NCBI RefSeq assembly: GCF_003355475.1
Contig: NZ_CP031356.1
Coordinates: forward strand, 2,108,001 to 2,172,000
Direction of reading: 5' to 3'
Source of the DNA: Brachybacterium saurashtrense
GTDB taxonomy: Bacteria > Actinomycetota > Actinomycetes > Actinomycetales > Dermabacteraceae
DNA: 64,000 nucleotides
Shown here in pieces: positions 18,181 through 26,311 of this stretch. Every line of letters starts with the position of its first letter. Position 1 is the first letter of the stretch. The position numbers were made by a program, and so were the translations under genes. The notes beneath the pieces are model-generated. The model did no database searches. It was not told the DNA's origin and was given only the letters and a program-made list of their open reading frames with translations.

Positions 18181-19617
18181 TCACCCTCCGTCCGGCAGCG
18201 GCACGTGGTGGCGCAGCACGGGCAGCGCGGCCCGGGCCGCCTCCACCTCGGCGAGGTCCAGATCCACCAGCAGCAGCCCGGGCTCCCGCCCCAGCTCCTC
18301 GCGGAGCGCGCCGAGCGGGCCGACGGCGGCGCTGCGGCCGATGCCGCGAGGGTCCGGGCCGGTGTACCCCGGCGGCGGCGCCTGATCGGCGGCGAGCACC
18401 ACCGCGGTGGCGTCCAGGGCGCGGGCGCGCAGCAGCAGCTGCAGCTGCGCGTGCTTGCCCGGGCCGTCCTTCCAGGCCAGCGGCACCAGGATCGCCTGCG
18501 CCCCGCGCCGGGCGAGGGCGGTGAACTGCTCGGGGAAGCGCACGTCGTAGCAGGTGGCGATCCCGAATCGGGTGCCGGCGAGGTCGAAGGTGACCAGCTC
18601 GTCGCCGGGGGCGACGGTGCGGGACTCGTCGGTGCCGAAGGCGTCGAACAGATGGATCTTGCGGTACTCGAGGTGGGGGTCCCAGCCCGGGCCGCGCACC
18701 AGCACCGTGTTGTTAACCCGGCCGTCCTCGGTGGGGGCGAAGGAGCCGGCGACCACCACCAGCCCGTGCTGCTCGGCGAGCTCCTGGAGCAGGTGGGCGA
18801 ACTGCTCGTGATGCGCCTCGGCGGCGCGGCGCAGCGAGGTGCCGAAGGGGGTGAGGGTCGCCTCGGGCAGCAGCACCAGGTGCGCGCCCTCCTCCGCGGC
18901 CTCGGCGACGGCGCCGCGCACCACCTCCACCATCTCCTCGTGATCGGTGGGCACCTCGATCTGGGCGAGGGCGATGCGGGGGCCGGCGGCGCGGCGCACC
19001 TGGTCCAGTGCGTCGGGGGTGTCGATGTCCGCGGCCTCCGCCCCGGTCTCGGGCACGCTCAGCAGCTCGTCGCCGGCCAGCTCGCCGTAGAGGCGGCGCA
19101 GCGGGAGGTCCGCCCAGCCGCCGTCGGGGTGCTCGATCGCGGCGAGCGCGGCGCGCAGCCGGCCCAGCGGCCAGGCGGCGCCGAGGAACTGGAGGTGGCC
19201 GTCGGCCGCTTCGAGGGCGACCACGCGCGAGGCCTCGGCGCTGCGGGCGGCGAGGCCGCGCAGCGTCTCGGGGCGCAGCAGGGGCATGTCCCCGCCCAGC
19301 ACCAGCACGGTGGTCTCGTCCGGCGCCTCGGAGACCTCGGCGACGCCGCGGGCGAGCGCGGCCAGCGGCCCGGAGCGCGGCGGGTCCTCGAGCACGAAGC
19401 GGGCGCCGTGGCGCTCGGCGAGGTCCGCGCCGTCGGCCCCGCCGGGGCCCACCACGATGCGCCGGCCGACGGGCGCGGCCCGCAGCACGCGTTCCAGCAC
19501 GCTCGCGCCGGCGATCGGCAGGCGGGTCTTGTCGGTGCCGCCCAGCCGCGAGGCCGCGCCCCCGGCCAGGATCACGGCGGCGACGGTGGCTGTTCTCTCC
19601 TGCGGATGCGGGGACAT
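18181..19617 (-). CDS. Fusion protein: MobA-like nucleotidyltransferase plus carbon-nitrogen hydrolase (nitrilase)
   Basis: A 478-residue two-domain protein in one uninterrupted frame. Residues 1-205 form a MobA/NTP-transferase domain: ILAGGAASRLGGTDKTRL glycine loop and LGGDMPLL metal-binding Asp. From about residue 214 (RIALAQIEVPTDH) a nitrilase-superfamily amidase begins. It carries the full Glu-Lys-Cys triad: LLPEATL near 248, YRKIHLF near 320 and GIATCYDVRF near 356. MobA-like enzymes transfer GMP or CMP to molybdopterin or other acceptors; nitrilase-fold amidases cut C-N bonds. The combined role is unknown. The ATG at 19617 is the best start; the region upstream carries tRNA-Arg. Confidence 0.85.
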   Translation of the reverse strand: MSPHPQERTATVAAVILAGGAASRLGGTDKTRLPIAGASVLERVLRAAPVGRRIVVGPGGADGADLAERHGARFVLEDPPRSGPLAALARGVAEVSEAPDETTVLVLGGDMPLLRPETLRGLAARSAEASRVVALEAADGHLQFLGAAWPLGRLRAALAAIEHPDGGWADLPLRRLYGELAGDELLSVPETGAEAADIDTPDALDQVRRAAGPRIALAQIEVPTDHEEMVEVVRGAVAEAAEEGAHLVLLPEATLTPFGTSLRRAAEAHHEQFAHLLQELAEQHGLVVVAGSFAPTEDGRVNNTVLVRGPGWDPHLEYRKIHLFDAFGTDESRTVAPGDELVTFDLAGTRFGIATCYDVRFPEQFTALARRGAQAILVPLAWKDGPGKHAQLQLLLRARALDATAVVLAADQAPPPGYTGPDPRGIGRSAAVGPLGALREELGREPGLLLVDLDLAEVEAARAALPVLRHHVPLPDGG

Positions 19618-19692
19618 GGAGCGATCCTGCCACGGGGCGCTACGATGTCCCAGGCCTTCGGTCACGGACAGACACCCGTGACGGGACCGAGC

Positions 19693-19765
19693 GCCTCCGT
19701 AGCTCAGGGGATAGAGCACCGCTCTCCTAAAGCGGGTGTCGGCAGTTCGAATCTGCCCGGGGGCA
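19693..19765 (+). tRNA. tRNA-Arg (anticodon CCT)
   Basis: A 73-nt cloverleaf: acceptor GCCTCCG pairing with CGGGGGC, anticodon stem CCGCT/AGCGG around loop CTCCTAA (anticodon CCT, reading AGG), and a T-loop TTCGAAT closed by GGCAG/CTGCC. CCA is not encoded. The integrative element begins inside this gene: from about 19724 the 3' part is supplied by the element, and it still folds. The displaced native 3' half is at 30299-30341. Confidence 0.95.
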
Positions 19766-19766
19766 C
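19724..19766 (+). repeat. attL: element-proximal copy of the tRNA 3' half
   Basis: Shares with 30299-30341 an exact 18-bp core (starts CTCCTAAAGCGG, 19724-19741) plus the T-loop and acceptor 3' strand. The only six differences fall in the T stem and form three compensatory base-pair changes, so both copies pair correctly. Crossover therefore probably lies in the anticodon-loop core. Confidence 0.9.
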
Positions 19767-19790
19767 TGATCTGACCTGCATCTCCGCACG

Positions 19791-20858
19791 TCATCTTGCA
19801 TCTTCTTCCGACGGCGTGGGCTCCCGTGACCCCCGCGTGACACCCGCCCGGCCGTTCACCAGCTCCAGCGCCGCCGCATCTTCGCTTCCGGCCACGTGGG
19901 TGTAGCGCGATGTGACCGCGAGCGAGGAGTGCCCGGCCCAGGTCCTCACGGTGGCGAGCGGCACTCCGGCGCGCACCCATTCGGACACGGCCACGTGGCG
20001 CAGATCGTACAGCCGCAGCTCCGGTGCGATCTTCGACCAGTGCACATCACGGCGCAGGTTCCGGGAGGCGATCAGCCCTCCCCCGGGCGCGGTGAACACC
20101 CGGTCACGGGGTGGACGATTCTCGATATGCCGTTCGAGGTCTGCGCGGACGGCACCTGCCACGGGCACGAATCGTGCCTGGTGGTTCTTGACGTCCTTCT
20201 CCACATGCCCCTCGGGATGGGAGCGCAGCACGCGCAGCCGGCCCCCGGAGATGTCACCGACTCGCAGGGCGCGCATCTCTCCTGGCCGCAGTCCGGTGTA
20301 CGCCATGAGCCGCACATAGAGCTGGTATCCCGGGTTCGTGATCTTCCCGGTGATCTGCTCCACTTCATCCCAGGTAGCCATCGTCGCGGCATGCAGAGGG
20401 ACCTCTCCGGCCACCTGGACGCCCCGTGCGGGATTGTCGATCCGGTACCCGCGCTTGACCGCCCACCCGAAGAAGGCGGACAGCGAGATGACCGCGCGCT
20501 TCTTCGTTCCTGCCGAGACGCGCAGCCGATGGGCGTACCGCTCGATCTCCGCATGGGTCAGCTCCCCGACCGGGGATCGCTCGATGCTCACCGGCAAGGC
20601 CAGGAGGAAGCGGCGATCCGTCGCTACCGTCGAAGCCGCGACCCGCCCCTCTCTGTCGGCCAAGAACTCGGTGACCGCCGCCGCGACCGTGGTCGTCTTC
20701 CCGAGCCGTGGGTCGAAGCCGCCTGCAAGGCGCACTCGTTCAGCAGCCTCCCACGCCAGGGCATCCTTCTTCCGGTCGAAGGATTTCGTGGAAACGACCT
20801 CGCGACCGCGCTTCACCCGGGCGCGGAACCGGCCCGAGGGGAGTTTGTCGACGCTCAC
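19791..20858 (-). CDS. int: Tyrosine integrase of the AICE
   Basis: A 355-residue tyrosine recombinase. It has an arm/core-binding N-terminal half and a catalytic domain with Arg-I in TGLRPGEMRALR near residue 194, box II in YDLRHVAVSEW, a GHSS His and the nucleophile Tyr in TSRYTHV near residue 318. Box II has Tyr where HxxR usually has His. The GTG start at 20858 overlaps the xis stop (GTGA). Its 3' end points at attL in the tRNA, the normal AICE layout. It integrates and, with Xis, excises the element. The extreme 3' coding region also contains a pair of putative arm sites. Confidence 0.93.
   Translation of the reverse strand: MSVDKLPSGRFRARVKRGREVVSTKSFDRKKDALAWEAAERVRLAGGFDPRLGKTTTVAAAVTEFLADREGRVAASTVATDRRFLLALPVSIERSPVGELTHAEIERYAHRLRVSAGTKKRAVISLSAFFGWAVKRGYRIDNPARGVQVAGEVPLHAATMATWDEVEQITGKITNPGYQLYVRLMAYTGLRPGEMRALRVGDISGGRLRVLRSHPEGHVEKDVKNHQARFVPVAGAVRADLERHIENRPPRDRVFTAPGGGLIASRNLRRDVHWSKIAPELRLYDLRHVAVSEWVRAGVPLATVRTWAGHSSLAVTSRYTHVAGSEDAAALELVNGRAGVTRGSREPTPSEEDAR
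19826..19845 (+). other. Putative left arm-type integrase sites
   Basis: Two GTGACMCCC copies (19826-19834 and 19837-19845) are spaced 11 bp start to start, 84 bp inside the attL core. A matching pair lies at the right end. They overlap the int 3' coding end. Confidence 0.5.
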
Positions 20859-21028
20859 GCCGCCACCCCGCGCAGCCATTCCTCGACATCGCGACGGGCG
20901 TAGCGAGGGAGAGAGGGGGAAAGCCAGGTCACCCGAGGGCCTGTCCCTGCCAGCCTCCACCGGCACACCGTCGACTTGTCCACCCGCAGCAGACGAGCAA
21001 CCTCAGCGCTCGTCATGTACTCGTTCAT
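20855..21028 (-). CDS. xis: Excisionase / MerR-type helix-turn-helix (Xis)
   Basis: A 57-residue DNA-binding protein: MTSAEVARLLRVDKSTVCRWR is a typical excisionase helix-turn-helix, followed by a wing and PRYARRDVEEWL. This is the standard AICE Xis that directs the integrase to excise. The ATG at 21028 is chosen over an in-frame ATG at 21043 because it shares its A with the stop of the upstream 43-aa gene (TGATG) and has GGGAG 8 nt upstream. Its stop overlaps the int GTG. Confidence 0.9.
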   Translation of the reverse strand: MNEYMTSAEVARLLRVDKSTVCRWRLAGTGPRVTWLSPSLPRYARRDVEEWLRGVAA

Positions 21029-21159
21029 CACCGCTCCCACCATCCGCTCTGCACTCTGCTCAGGTTCTCGATGTCGTCATCGATCACGTCACCGAGCATC
21101 GCCTTCACGATCAGCGTCCGCTCCAGATGCTCCACGTCGTCCCTGTCCTGCCTCACCAT
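21028..21159 (-). CDS. Small 43-aa acidic protein between repSA and xis
   Basis: An ATG at 21159 with an AAGGTGGAG ribosome site opens a 43-codon frame rich in Asp and Glu. It contains VIDDDIENLSRV and ends in WWER. Its stop shares a base with the xis ATG (TGATG) and it begins 15 nt after the repSA stop, so it is embedded in the overlapping operon and is very likely translated. No family is recognised. A helical, strongly acidic peptide could modulate excision or replication (inference). Confidence 0.7.
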   Translation of the reverse strand: MVRQDRDDVEHLERTLIVKAMLGDVIDDDIENLSRVQSGWWER

Positions 21160-21174
21160 GCTGTTCTCCACCTT

Positions 21175-22725
21175 TCAGCGATCCTCGTTGACCTCTCGTG
21201 CGACGTATTGGGCGTACTCCCGAGCTCGCGCGGCAGCAGCATCGGCGAGCTCCTTCTCGCCCTCACTCCCCCAGCCGCTCCCGACGAACTCCCAGGAAGA
21301 CGACACCACCAACGTCGTGTCGTCGTCGGCCAGCAGTCGTGCTTCCAGGTTCGCCACGTCGAGCGGTTCGCCGGTCCGCTCCGATTCCGCCTTGAGTCGC
21401 GCGAACCGTCGTCTGGCCGCTCGCAACCGACCGAGGGTCACCGAGTAGGCGCGAGACTTCGTGGAGAAATGTCCCCGGAACCCGAGCATCCGCGCCCACT
21501 TCCCCAGCAGGAAGTACGGAGACTCCGGGTTGGAGGTCATCGCGCGCTTCGAAAGGTCGATGCACTCGTGTGCCATCCGCTGGTGGTGCGGGCGAGGGAC
21601 ACCGCTCTCGCTGGTGGATTTCGTCGCGTACTTCGCCAGGTATCCGGCCACCTGCCCGGCGTGGAGTTCGTCGCTGCACCGCACGTCGTCAAGGAGGTCC
21701 CCCGGTCGTCCAGTGCGCACGGTCCGCGCATCGAGCTGCACACCGAAGCGCAGCACGCGCGGCACGTCCGTACCATCGACCGGAGATGCCTCTACCTGCA
21801 CGCCTCGCGCTGCCTGCTCCACCAGTCTTGCCAGCGTCAGGCCGTCGGCGGGGGCCGGGGAGCCGGGCCCATCGGGGCCGTCCAGCCGGATGAGCGCGTG
21901 GAAGTGCACGAGTCCGCGTGCCTGGAACTCCGCCACCTTCGCGTACTGCACCGTGGCGATCTTCCGCAGTCCCGTGCCGGTCACGCCGAGATGCCCGGCA
22001 AGCGCACGCCGGAGGGCGATCGTGGCGCGCCGCCACAGCTCCGGCGCGTGCCACTGCCACACCACAGCCGAGGCCCAGTCGTAGCACTCCCAGCAGAGGG
22101 GAGAACCCACCTGGTCGTCGCCGTCGTGATGGATCTTGTGGCAGCTGAGCACCTGACCGTGAGGGCAGGTCTCCGTATCCTGCCGAGGTCGGCACTGACC
22201 ACCGTTGCGCACCCCGTGGACGTGCCCGAACGAGGGCGCCGTGAGCGTCGCGAACACCAGGGGGTTATCGGCCACGGCTTCCGGTACTTGCTTCCCACCG
22301 AGCAGGCCGGTGCGGATCAGCTCGAAGGTGTCGCGGGCATAGACGCGCGAGCAGGCTGGGCACCGATCTGCCCGCCGATTCCCGCAGGGAACGCGCACGT
22401 CGCCGCCCGAGTTCGAGGACGAGAAGTTCTCGACCGCTCCGGTGGCCGTATCCACCGTGACCGATGAACCCCGCAGCCGCACCGGGTGAGAGCACCACTG
22501 CACGCGCCGCGCGGCATCGGTCCACGCTGACCACGACCCCGCGCCGATCCGAGACTGCGCCGCCTCCTGGGCCGCATCAGTCAGTGTCGAGAGGTCGAGG
22601 TCCGGCAGGACTCCCGCTCCCGGCAACCGTGCGGAGACGTATCCGGCGACCAGCTCCTCACGCCCCGCCTCCGAGCGGACGCGGGCAGGATCAGCCACCC
22701 GCGCCCGCAGTGCCGACGCGATCAC
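21175..22725 (-). CDS. repSA: RepSA-type rolling-circle replication initiator
   Basis: A 516-residue initiator. Several zinc-ligand-like Cys/His groups are visible (CGNRRADRCPACSRVY, CHKIHHDGD, CWECYDW). The HUH metal motif appears as GLVHFHALI near residue 275, and the catalytic-Tyr region as GYLAKYATKST near 365. Such proteins nick one strand at the element's double-strand origin to start rolling-circle replication after excision. The GTG start overlaps the traSA stop in GTGA form. The origin itself is not recognised by eye. Confidence 0.9.
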   Translation of the reverse strand: MIASALRARVADPARVRSEAGREELVAGYVSARLPGAGVLPDLDLSTLTDAAQEAAQSRIGAGSWSAWTDAARRVQWCSHPVRLRGSSVTVDTATGAVENFSSSNSGGDVRVPCGNRRADRCPACSRVYARDTFELIRTGLLGGKQVPEAVADNPLVFATLTAPSFGHVHGVRNGGQCRPRQDTETCPHGQVLSCHKIHHDGDDQVGSPLCWECYDWASAVVWQWHAPELWRRATIALRRALAGHLGVTGTGLRKIATVQYAKVAEFQARGLVHFHALIRLDGPDGPGSPAPADGLTLARLVEQAARGVQVEASPVDGTDVPRVLRFGVQLDARTVRTGRPGDLLDDVRCSDELHAGQVAGYLAKYATKSTSESGVPRPHHQRMAHECIDLSKRAMTSNPESPYFLLGKWARMLGFRGHFSTKSRAYSVTLGRLRAARRRFARLKAESERTGEPLDVANLEARLLADDDTTLVVSSSWEFVGSGWGSEGEKELADAAAARAREYAQYVAREVNEDR

Positions 22726-24281
22726 GCCGCCTCCGACCGAGACTTCCGAGGGGCCCGCTTCCGCCGAGGCCGGGGGCTCTGCTCGTCCGACGAGTTGTCC
22801 GCCGCCGTGTTGTTCCCCGATTCACCGCCGGAGTTCGCTCCCTCGGCAGATGCCGTCGGCCGGGTGATGGGGCCGATCACTGATCGCCTCAGGCTCGAGG
22901 CCTCCTTCGCGGAACGCGCGGCAGCGTCCACGGGCAGATAGCCGAACCGGACCACCTCACGGTCTCCGCTCTCCGATGAGACGACCGCATAGCCCGGGAT
23001 CGCAGGCAGCGAGGTGGCGGTCGGATCGTTCGGGCCCGGGGCGGTGCCCATGATCGCCCTCTCCGCTTCGTGGGTCTTCACGCGGAAGGCGATGGCACTC
23101 GCAGCGTTCGACCCGATGGTCGTCGGGAGCGAATCTCTCGTCGGCTTCTGCGTCGTCGGGATCACCCACACACCCACCGAACGGCCCTTACGAACGAGGA
23201 CGGAGATTGCCGCCTCAGTCCGCTGGCGATACCGGAGCGATTCCTTGTCGTCCCTCGGAATCAGCTCCTTGTCGAGTATCGCCTGGCACTCATCGATGAC
23301 CAGCACCAGCAATGGCATATCCACCGAGGGACCGCCCGTGTCCCAGATGGATGGGCCGCCTCGCAGGTCGACCATCCGATCCAGTCGCTCACGCATCACC
23401 CCGACGACAGCTTCCAGCTCCAGGGCGATCCGTTCGCGGTCCTCGTCGTCCCGATTGAACAGCGCAGCCCGCGAGGCCAGCCATCCCCAGTCATGACCGC
23501 CCTTGCCGTCCCAGACGAGGAACTGCACAGCGGGGCACGGCACGAGGACGCTAAGCAATGCCGTCAGACCGCCCGTCTTGCCACCGCCCGGGAGTCCGCC
23601 GACCACGGTCCCGCTGCACTCCCGAATGCGATGGGTCGCCAGGCTCCCGTCGGCGCGCAACCCGTAAGGCACGGCATCCCAATCGCCGCTCCACTGCAAC
23701 GGCTGCTCCAGGGGCGTCATCTCTGCCCGGGGGTCCCTGCGGACATCGCTCAAGAACGTGATCCGGTAGTGCCCACCGACGCCTGTCTGCTCGATCAAGG
23801 CGTCCTGGGCGCCATCGATGACAGCGAGGCGGTCACGCACCACGTTCTCGACCCAGAGCGGATCCGTCAGCGTGGCGAGCGGGGCATCGATCGTCCACAC
23901 CCCGCGAGAGAACTCCGTCCGATACGAGGTGGCGTCGTTAGTGGCGATGAACCCGAAGTCCCGCAGCAGCCGGTTGCCGACTCTGCGCCTCTTCTGGCCA
24001 CGTGCACGCTCCACCTCGGCCACCACCGGCAGCACCTTGCGCAGCCCTCGGAAGCGCCGCGACAGCACGAGCAGAATCACCAGGAGGATGGCGACGCCGA
24101 GAGCTCGATACGGTGCCGAGCTCAGAGACTCGACGTCCTTCGACAGAGCGAACGCGAACATCACGACCCAACCGAGCGTCACCCAGAAACGCCGCAGCAC
24201 CCATGCCGTGGCGATGAACAGCCCACCGAGTACAGCGCCGAGAAGGACGCCCAGCCAGTCCTCGTCCTTCCTGGACGCCAT
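22722..24281 (-). CDS. traSA: FtsK/SpoIIIE-type transfer translocase (TraSA)
   Basis: A 519-residue membrane ATPase. Two to three hydrophobic spans occupy roughly residues 8-75. An FtsK-type motor follows with Walker A GGLPGGGKT near residue 230 and Walker B LVLVIDEC near 328, plus IPTTQKPT typical of the family. In AICEs this single hexameric motor moves double-stranded DNA between mycelial or neighbouring cells. The C-terminus ends in a basic Pro/Arg-rich tail. The ATG shares its A with the stop of the upstream gene; its own stop overlaps repSA. Confidence 0.92.
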   Translation of the reverse strand: MASRKDEDWLGVLLGAVLGGLFIATAWVLRRFWVTLGWVVMFAFALSKDVESLSSAPYRALGVAILLVILLVLSRRFRGLRKVLPVVAEVERARGQKRRRVGNRLLRDFGFIATNDATSYRTEFSRGVWTIDAPLATLTDPLWVENVVRDRLAVIDGAQDALIEQTGVGGHYRITFLSDVRRDPRAEMTPLEQPLQWSGDWDAVPYGLRADGSLATHRIRECSGTVVGGLPGGGKTGGLTALLSVLVPCPAVQFLVWDGKGGHDWGWLASRAALFNRDDEDRERIALELEAVVGVMRERLDRMVDLRGGPSIWDTGGPSVDMPLLVLVIDECQAILDKELIPRDDKESLRYRQRTEAAISVLVRKGRSVGVWVIPTTQKPTRDSLPTTIGSNAASAIAFRVKTHEAERAIMGTAPGPNDPTATSLPAIPGYAVVSSESGDREVVRFGYLPVDAAARSAKEASSLRRSVIGPITRPTASAEGANSGGESGNNTAADNSSDEQSPRPRRKRAPRKSRSEAA

Positions 24282-24655
24282 CAGGCCGCGCTCTTCTTCG
24301 CCTCGTCAGCCCCGGCGATGGACTCGGCCGACCACGAGCAGGACACCGAGTTCGTCCTACGATCCACTCGGACCGACACCACGAGGCCCTCGAAGGTGAC
24401 CGGACGGAACGGCTGAACCGTCGGCTGACTCATCGCACCCACGCTGACCTTCTCGGAGACCGTCGAGGCACGACCCCACTCCTCCGAGCGGTACACGCAC
24501 TCGACCGCCCACAGCGGCATGCCCGTATCCGCGTGACGCGCCTGGTTGTCGCCGGGCCGGCGCTTCCCATCGACCTCGACCCACTCCATCACCGGCTCGA
24601 CCACACCAGTGCCGATCATCTGCTGCTTGCTGCTGTCCACGGCGAACGTTGCCAT
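24281..24655 (-). CDS. AICE accessory protein upstream of traSA
   Basis: A 124-residue protein. The pattern VEPVMEWVEVDGKRRP, TGMPLWAVECVY and FRPVTFEGLVVSV is recognisable from conserved hypothetical proteins that precede FtsK-type transfer genes in streptomycete elements, where they are named only as plasmid or element proteins. Its biochemical function is not established. The ATG at 24655 follows an AGAGGAG ribosome site. It is the first gene of the reverse-strand operon and so sits next to the GntR-controlled divergent promoter region. Confidence 0.78.
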   Translation of the reverse strand: MATFAVDSSKQQMIGTGVVEPVMEWVEVDGKRRPGDNQARHADTGMPLWAVECVYRSEEWGRASTVSEKVSVGAMSQPTVQPFRPVTFEGLVVSVRVDRRTNSVSCSWSAESIAGADEAKKSAA

Positions 24656-24811
24656 CCGACTCAACTCCTCTTCGTAGATGCACCCACTCCAATAGGGGTG
24701 GCTCTATCCGAACGGTAGCAGCCGGAGGACCTTATTGCTAGCTCTATCACTCTGAGGACCCTTGTTTAGGGCCCTTAGAGGTACCCTTAGAGGCCAACCA
24801 GAGGAGGTGCC
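24656..24811. promoter_or_regulatory. Divergent promoter/operator region facing GntR and the transfer operon
   Basis: A 156-bp AT-richer gap between divergent genes. It contains an exact direct repeat CCCTTAGAGG at 24772-24781 and 24784-24793 (12-bp period, about one helical turn), just upstream of the gntR ribosome site. These are candidate sites for the GntR regulator. In pSAM2 the KorSA GntR protein binds a comparable region, which supports but does not prove this. Confidence 0.55.
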
Positions 24812-25579
24812 GTGTCATACGGATACAAGGAGCTTGCGGCGGAACTAAGGACACTGATCGCTCAGGGCACGCCCGCGCCCGGCGACACGCTGCCCCGACA
24901 GGCAGACCTCGCAGAGGAGTACGGCGTCAACGTAAAGACAGTACGTGCTGCCGTAGCGCTCCTGGAGGCCGAGGGACTCGTGACGCCCGTACGTCGGCGA
25001 GGGACAGTGGTCCGGGAGCAGCCCACGATGAAGCGACTCGGCGCAGAGCGGTACTCCAAGAGCAGATGGAAGTACGGCGACACAGTCGCATTCGCAGTCG
25101 ACCGTGAGGCCAGCGACCAGCCTTGGGAGCCTTCGGACCAGACGCAGACTGTCGAGCTCATCGACGCTCCCCCGCGCGCCGCAGCAGCGCTCAACCTCAA
25201 CACCGATGATCAGGTTTACGTGCGCAGCCGATTGGTCAAGCGAGAAGGACGTCCGACGCACTCACTGACTAGCTACTACCGGGAAGGCGACGTGGCCGGA
25301 ACTCCGCTGGTCGATCCGACCCCCGGCCCAGCTGGGCGAGGCGGCGGATTCGCGGTACTCACACTCCAAGGCCTCGAACCACACGAGGTCACGGAGGCTT
25401 TCAACTCCCGCATGCCGACGCCTGACGAAATCTCACTGCTCGAGGTCCCTGCCGGTGAGCCAGTGATGATCATGGAGCGCACCGTCCGCACGGCGACAGG
25501 CCAACCCGTCGAGTTCGCCATCGGAGTCCACCGGGCGTCCCTGTTCTCCTGGCAGTACACATTCGAGATGCCAGACTGA
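24812..25579 (+). CDS. GntR-family regulator with UTRA domain (KorSA-like)
   Basis: A 255-residue repressor-type protein. The N-terminal winged helix is clear (GDTLPRQADLAEEYGVNVKTVRAAVALLEAEGLV, then an RRRGTVV wing), and the C-terminal half has the UTRA fold pattern (YVRSRLVKREGRPTH, PVMIMERTVRTATGQPVEF). The GTG start has GAGGAGGT 5 nt upstream. It faces the transfer-replication operon and is the natural candidate for keeping the AICE quiescent. Codon use is slightly less G/C-biased than the chromosome. Confidence 0.88.
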   Translation: MSYGYKELAAELRTLIAQGTPAPGDTLPRQADLAEEYGVNVKTVRAAVALLEAEGLVTPVRRRGTVVREQPTMKRLGAERYSKSRWKYGDTVAFAVDREASDQPWEPSDQTQTVELIDAPPRAAAALNLNTDDQVYVRSRLVKREGRPTHSLTSYYREGDVAGTPLVDPTPGPAGRGGGFAVLTLQGLEPHEVTEAFNSRMPTPDEISLLEVPAGEPVMIMERTVRTATGQPVEFAIGVHRASLFSWQYTFEMPD

Positions 25580-25583
25580 CGCC

Positions 25584-26231
25584 ATGACCAACGAGCAGAT
25601 CATGGCTGACGCTCAGACACTGTGGGACTACCACCAGCTCGACCACGAGCTGCGGCCCACGGACATCGCAATCGGTCTCGGCAGCCACGACATCGGCGTC
25701 GCTGAACATGCCGCCGACCTCTACCACCGAGGGCTGTTCCCGCTGATCGTCTTCACCGGCGCAAACGCTCCCACAACGGTAGACATTTTTCCACGCGGTG
25801 AGGCAACCCATTTCACCGAACGCGCCATCGAACTCGGCGTACCACTCAAGGCGATCCTGCAAGAGGCCGAGGCGAAGAATACAGGCGAGAACTTCACCCT
25901 GGTCAGAAGCCTCCTCGACCGCCAAGGTTTACGCCCGAAATCCGCCACACTTATAAGCCGCCCCTACCAGCAGCGTCGCGCATACGCAACCGTGAGAAAA
26001 CTCTGGCCCGAACTCGGTGTTTCCTGCTCGTCCCGCCCTCAAAGCCTAGAATGCTACATAGAAAGCATCGGCGATTCGCACAAAGTTCTCAACATGCTCG
26101 TCGGCGACACCCAAAGAATTTGGAAGTATGCCGACGCAGGATTCGCAATAGCGCAACCCATTGATTGCGGCACCCTCCAAGCATATGAACACCTTGTCTC
26201 CCATGGGTTTACCAAAAGACTATTGCCGTAA
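25584..26231 (+). CDS. YdcF/DUF218-family protein
   Basis: A 215-residue protein of the DUF218/SanA-YdcF type: DIAIGLGSHDIGVAEHAADLYHRG, PLIVFTGANAP, an EATHFTERAIELGVP segment and a late ATLISRPYQQRRA. These are Rossmann-like proteins of uncertain activity; no membrane anchor is visible here. It starts 4 nt after the gntR stop with no ribosome site, so coupling is likely. G/C content falls noticeably in the second half, marking the start of the low-GC cargo block. Confidence 0.8.
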   Translation: MTNEQIMADAQTLWDYHQLDHELRPTDIAIGLGSHDIGVAEHAADLYHRGLFPLIVFTGANAPTTVDIFPRGEATHFTERAIELGVPLKAILQEAEAKNTGENFTLVRSLLDRQGLRPKSATLISRPYQQRRAYATVRKLWPELGVSCSSRPQSLECYIESIGDSHKVLNMLVGDTQRIWKYADAGFAIAQPIDCGTLQAYEHLVSHGFTKRLLP

Positions 26232-26311
26232 ACTCCTCGCCGCAAAGACGACTCCACGGCGTACGACTTGTAACCACCGGGATCGACAACGACCTCGAGT
26301 ACTCCCACTGC

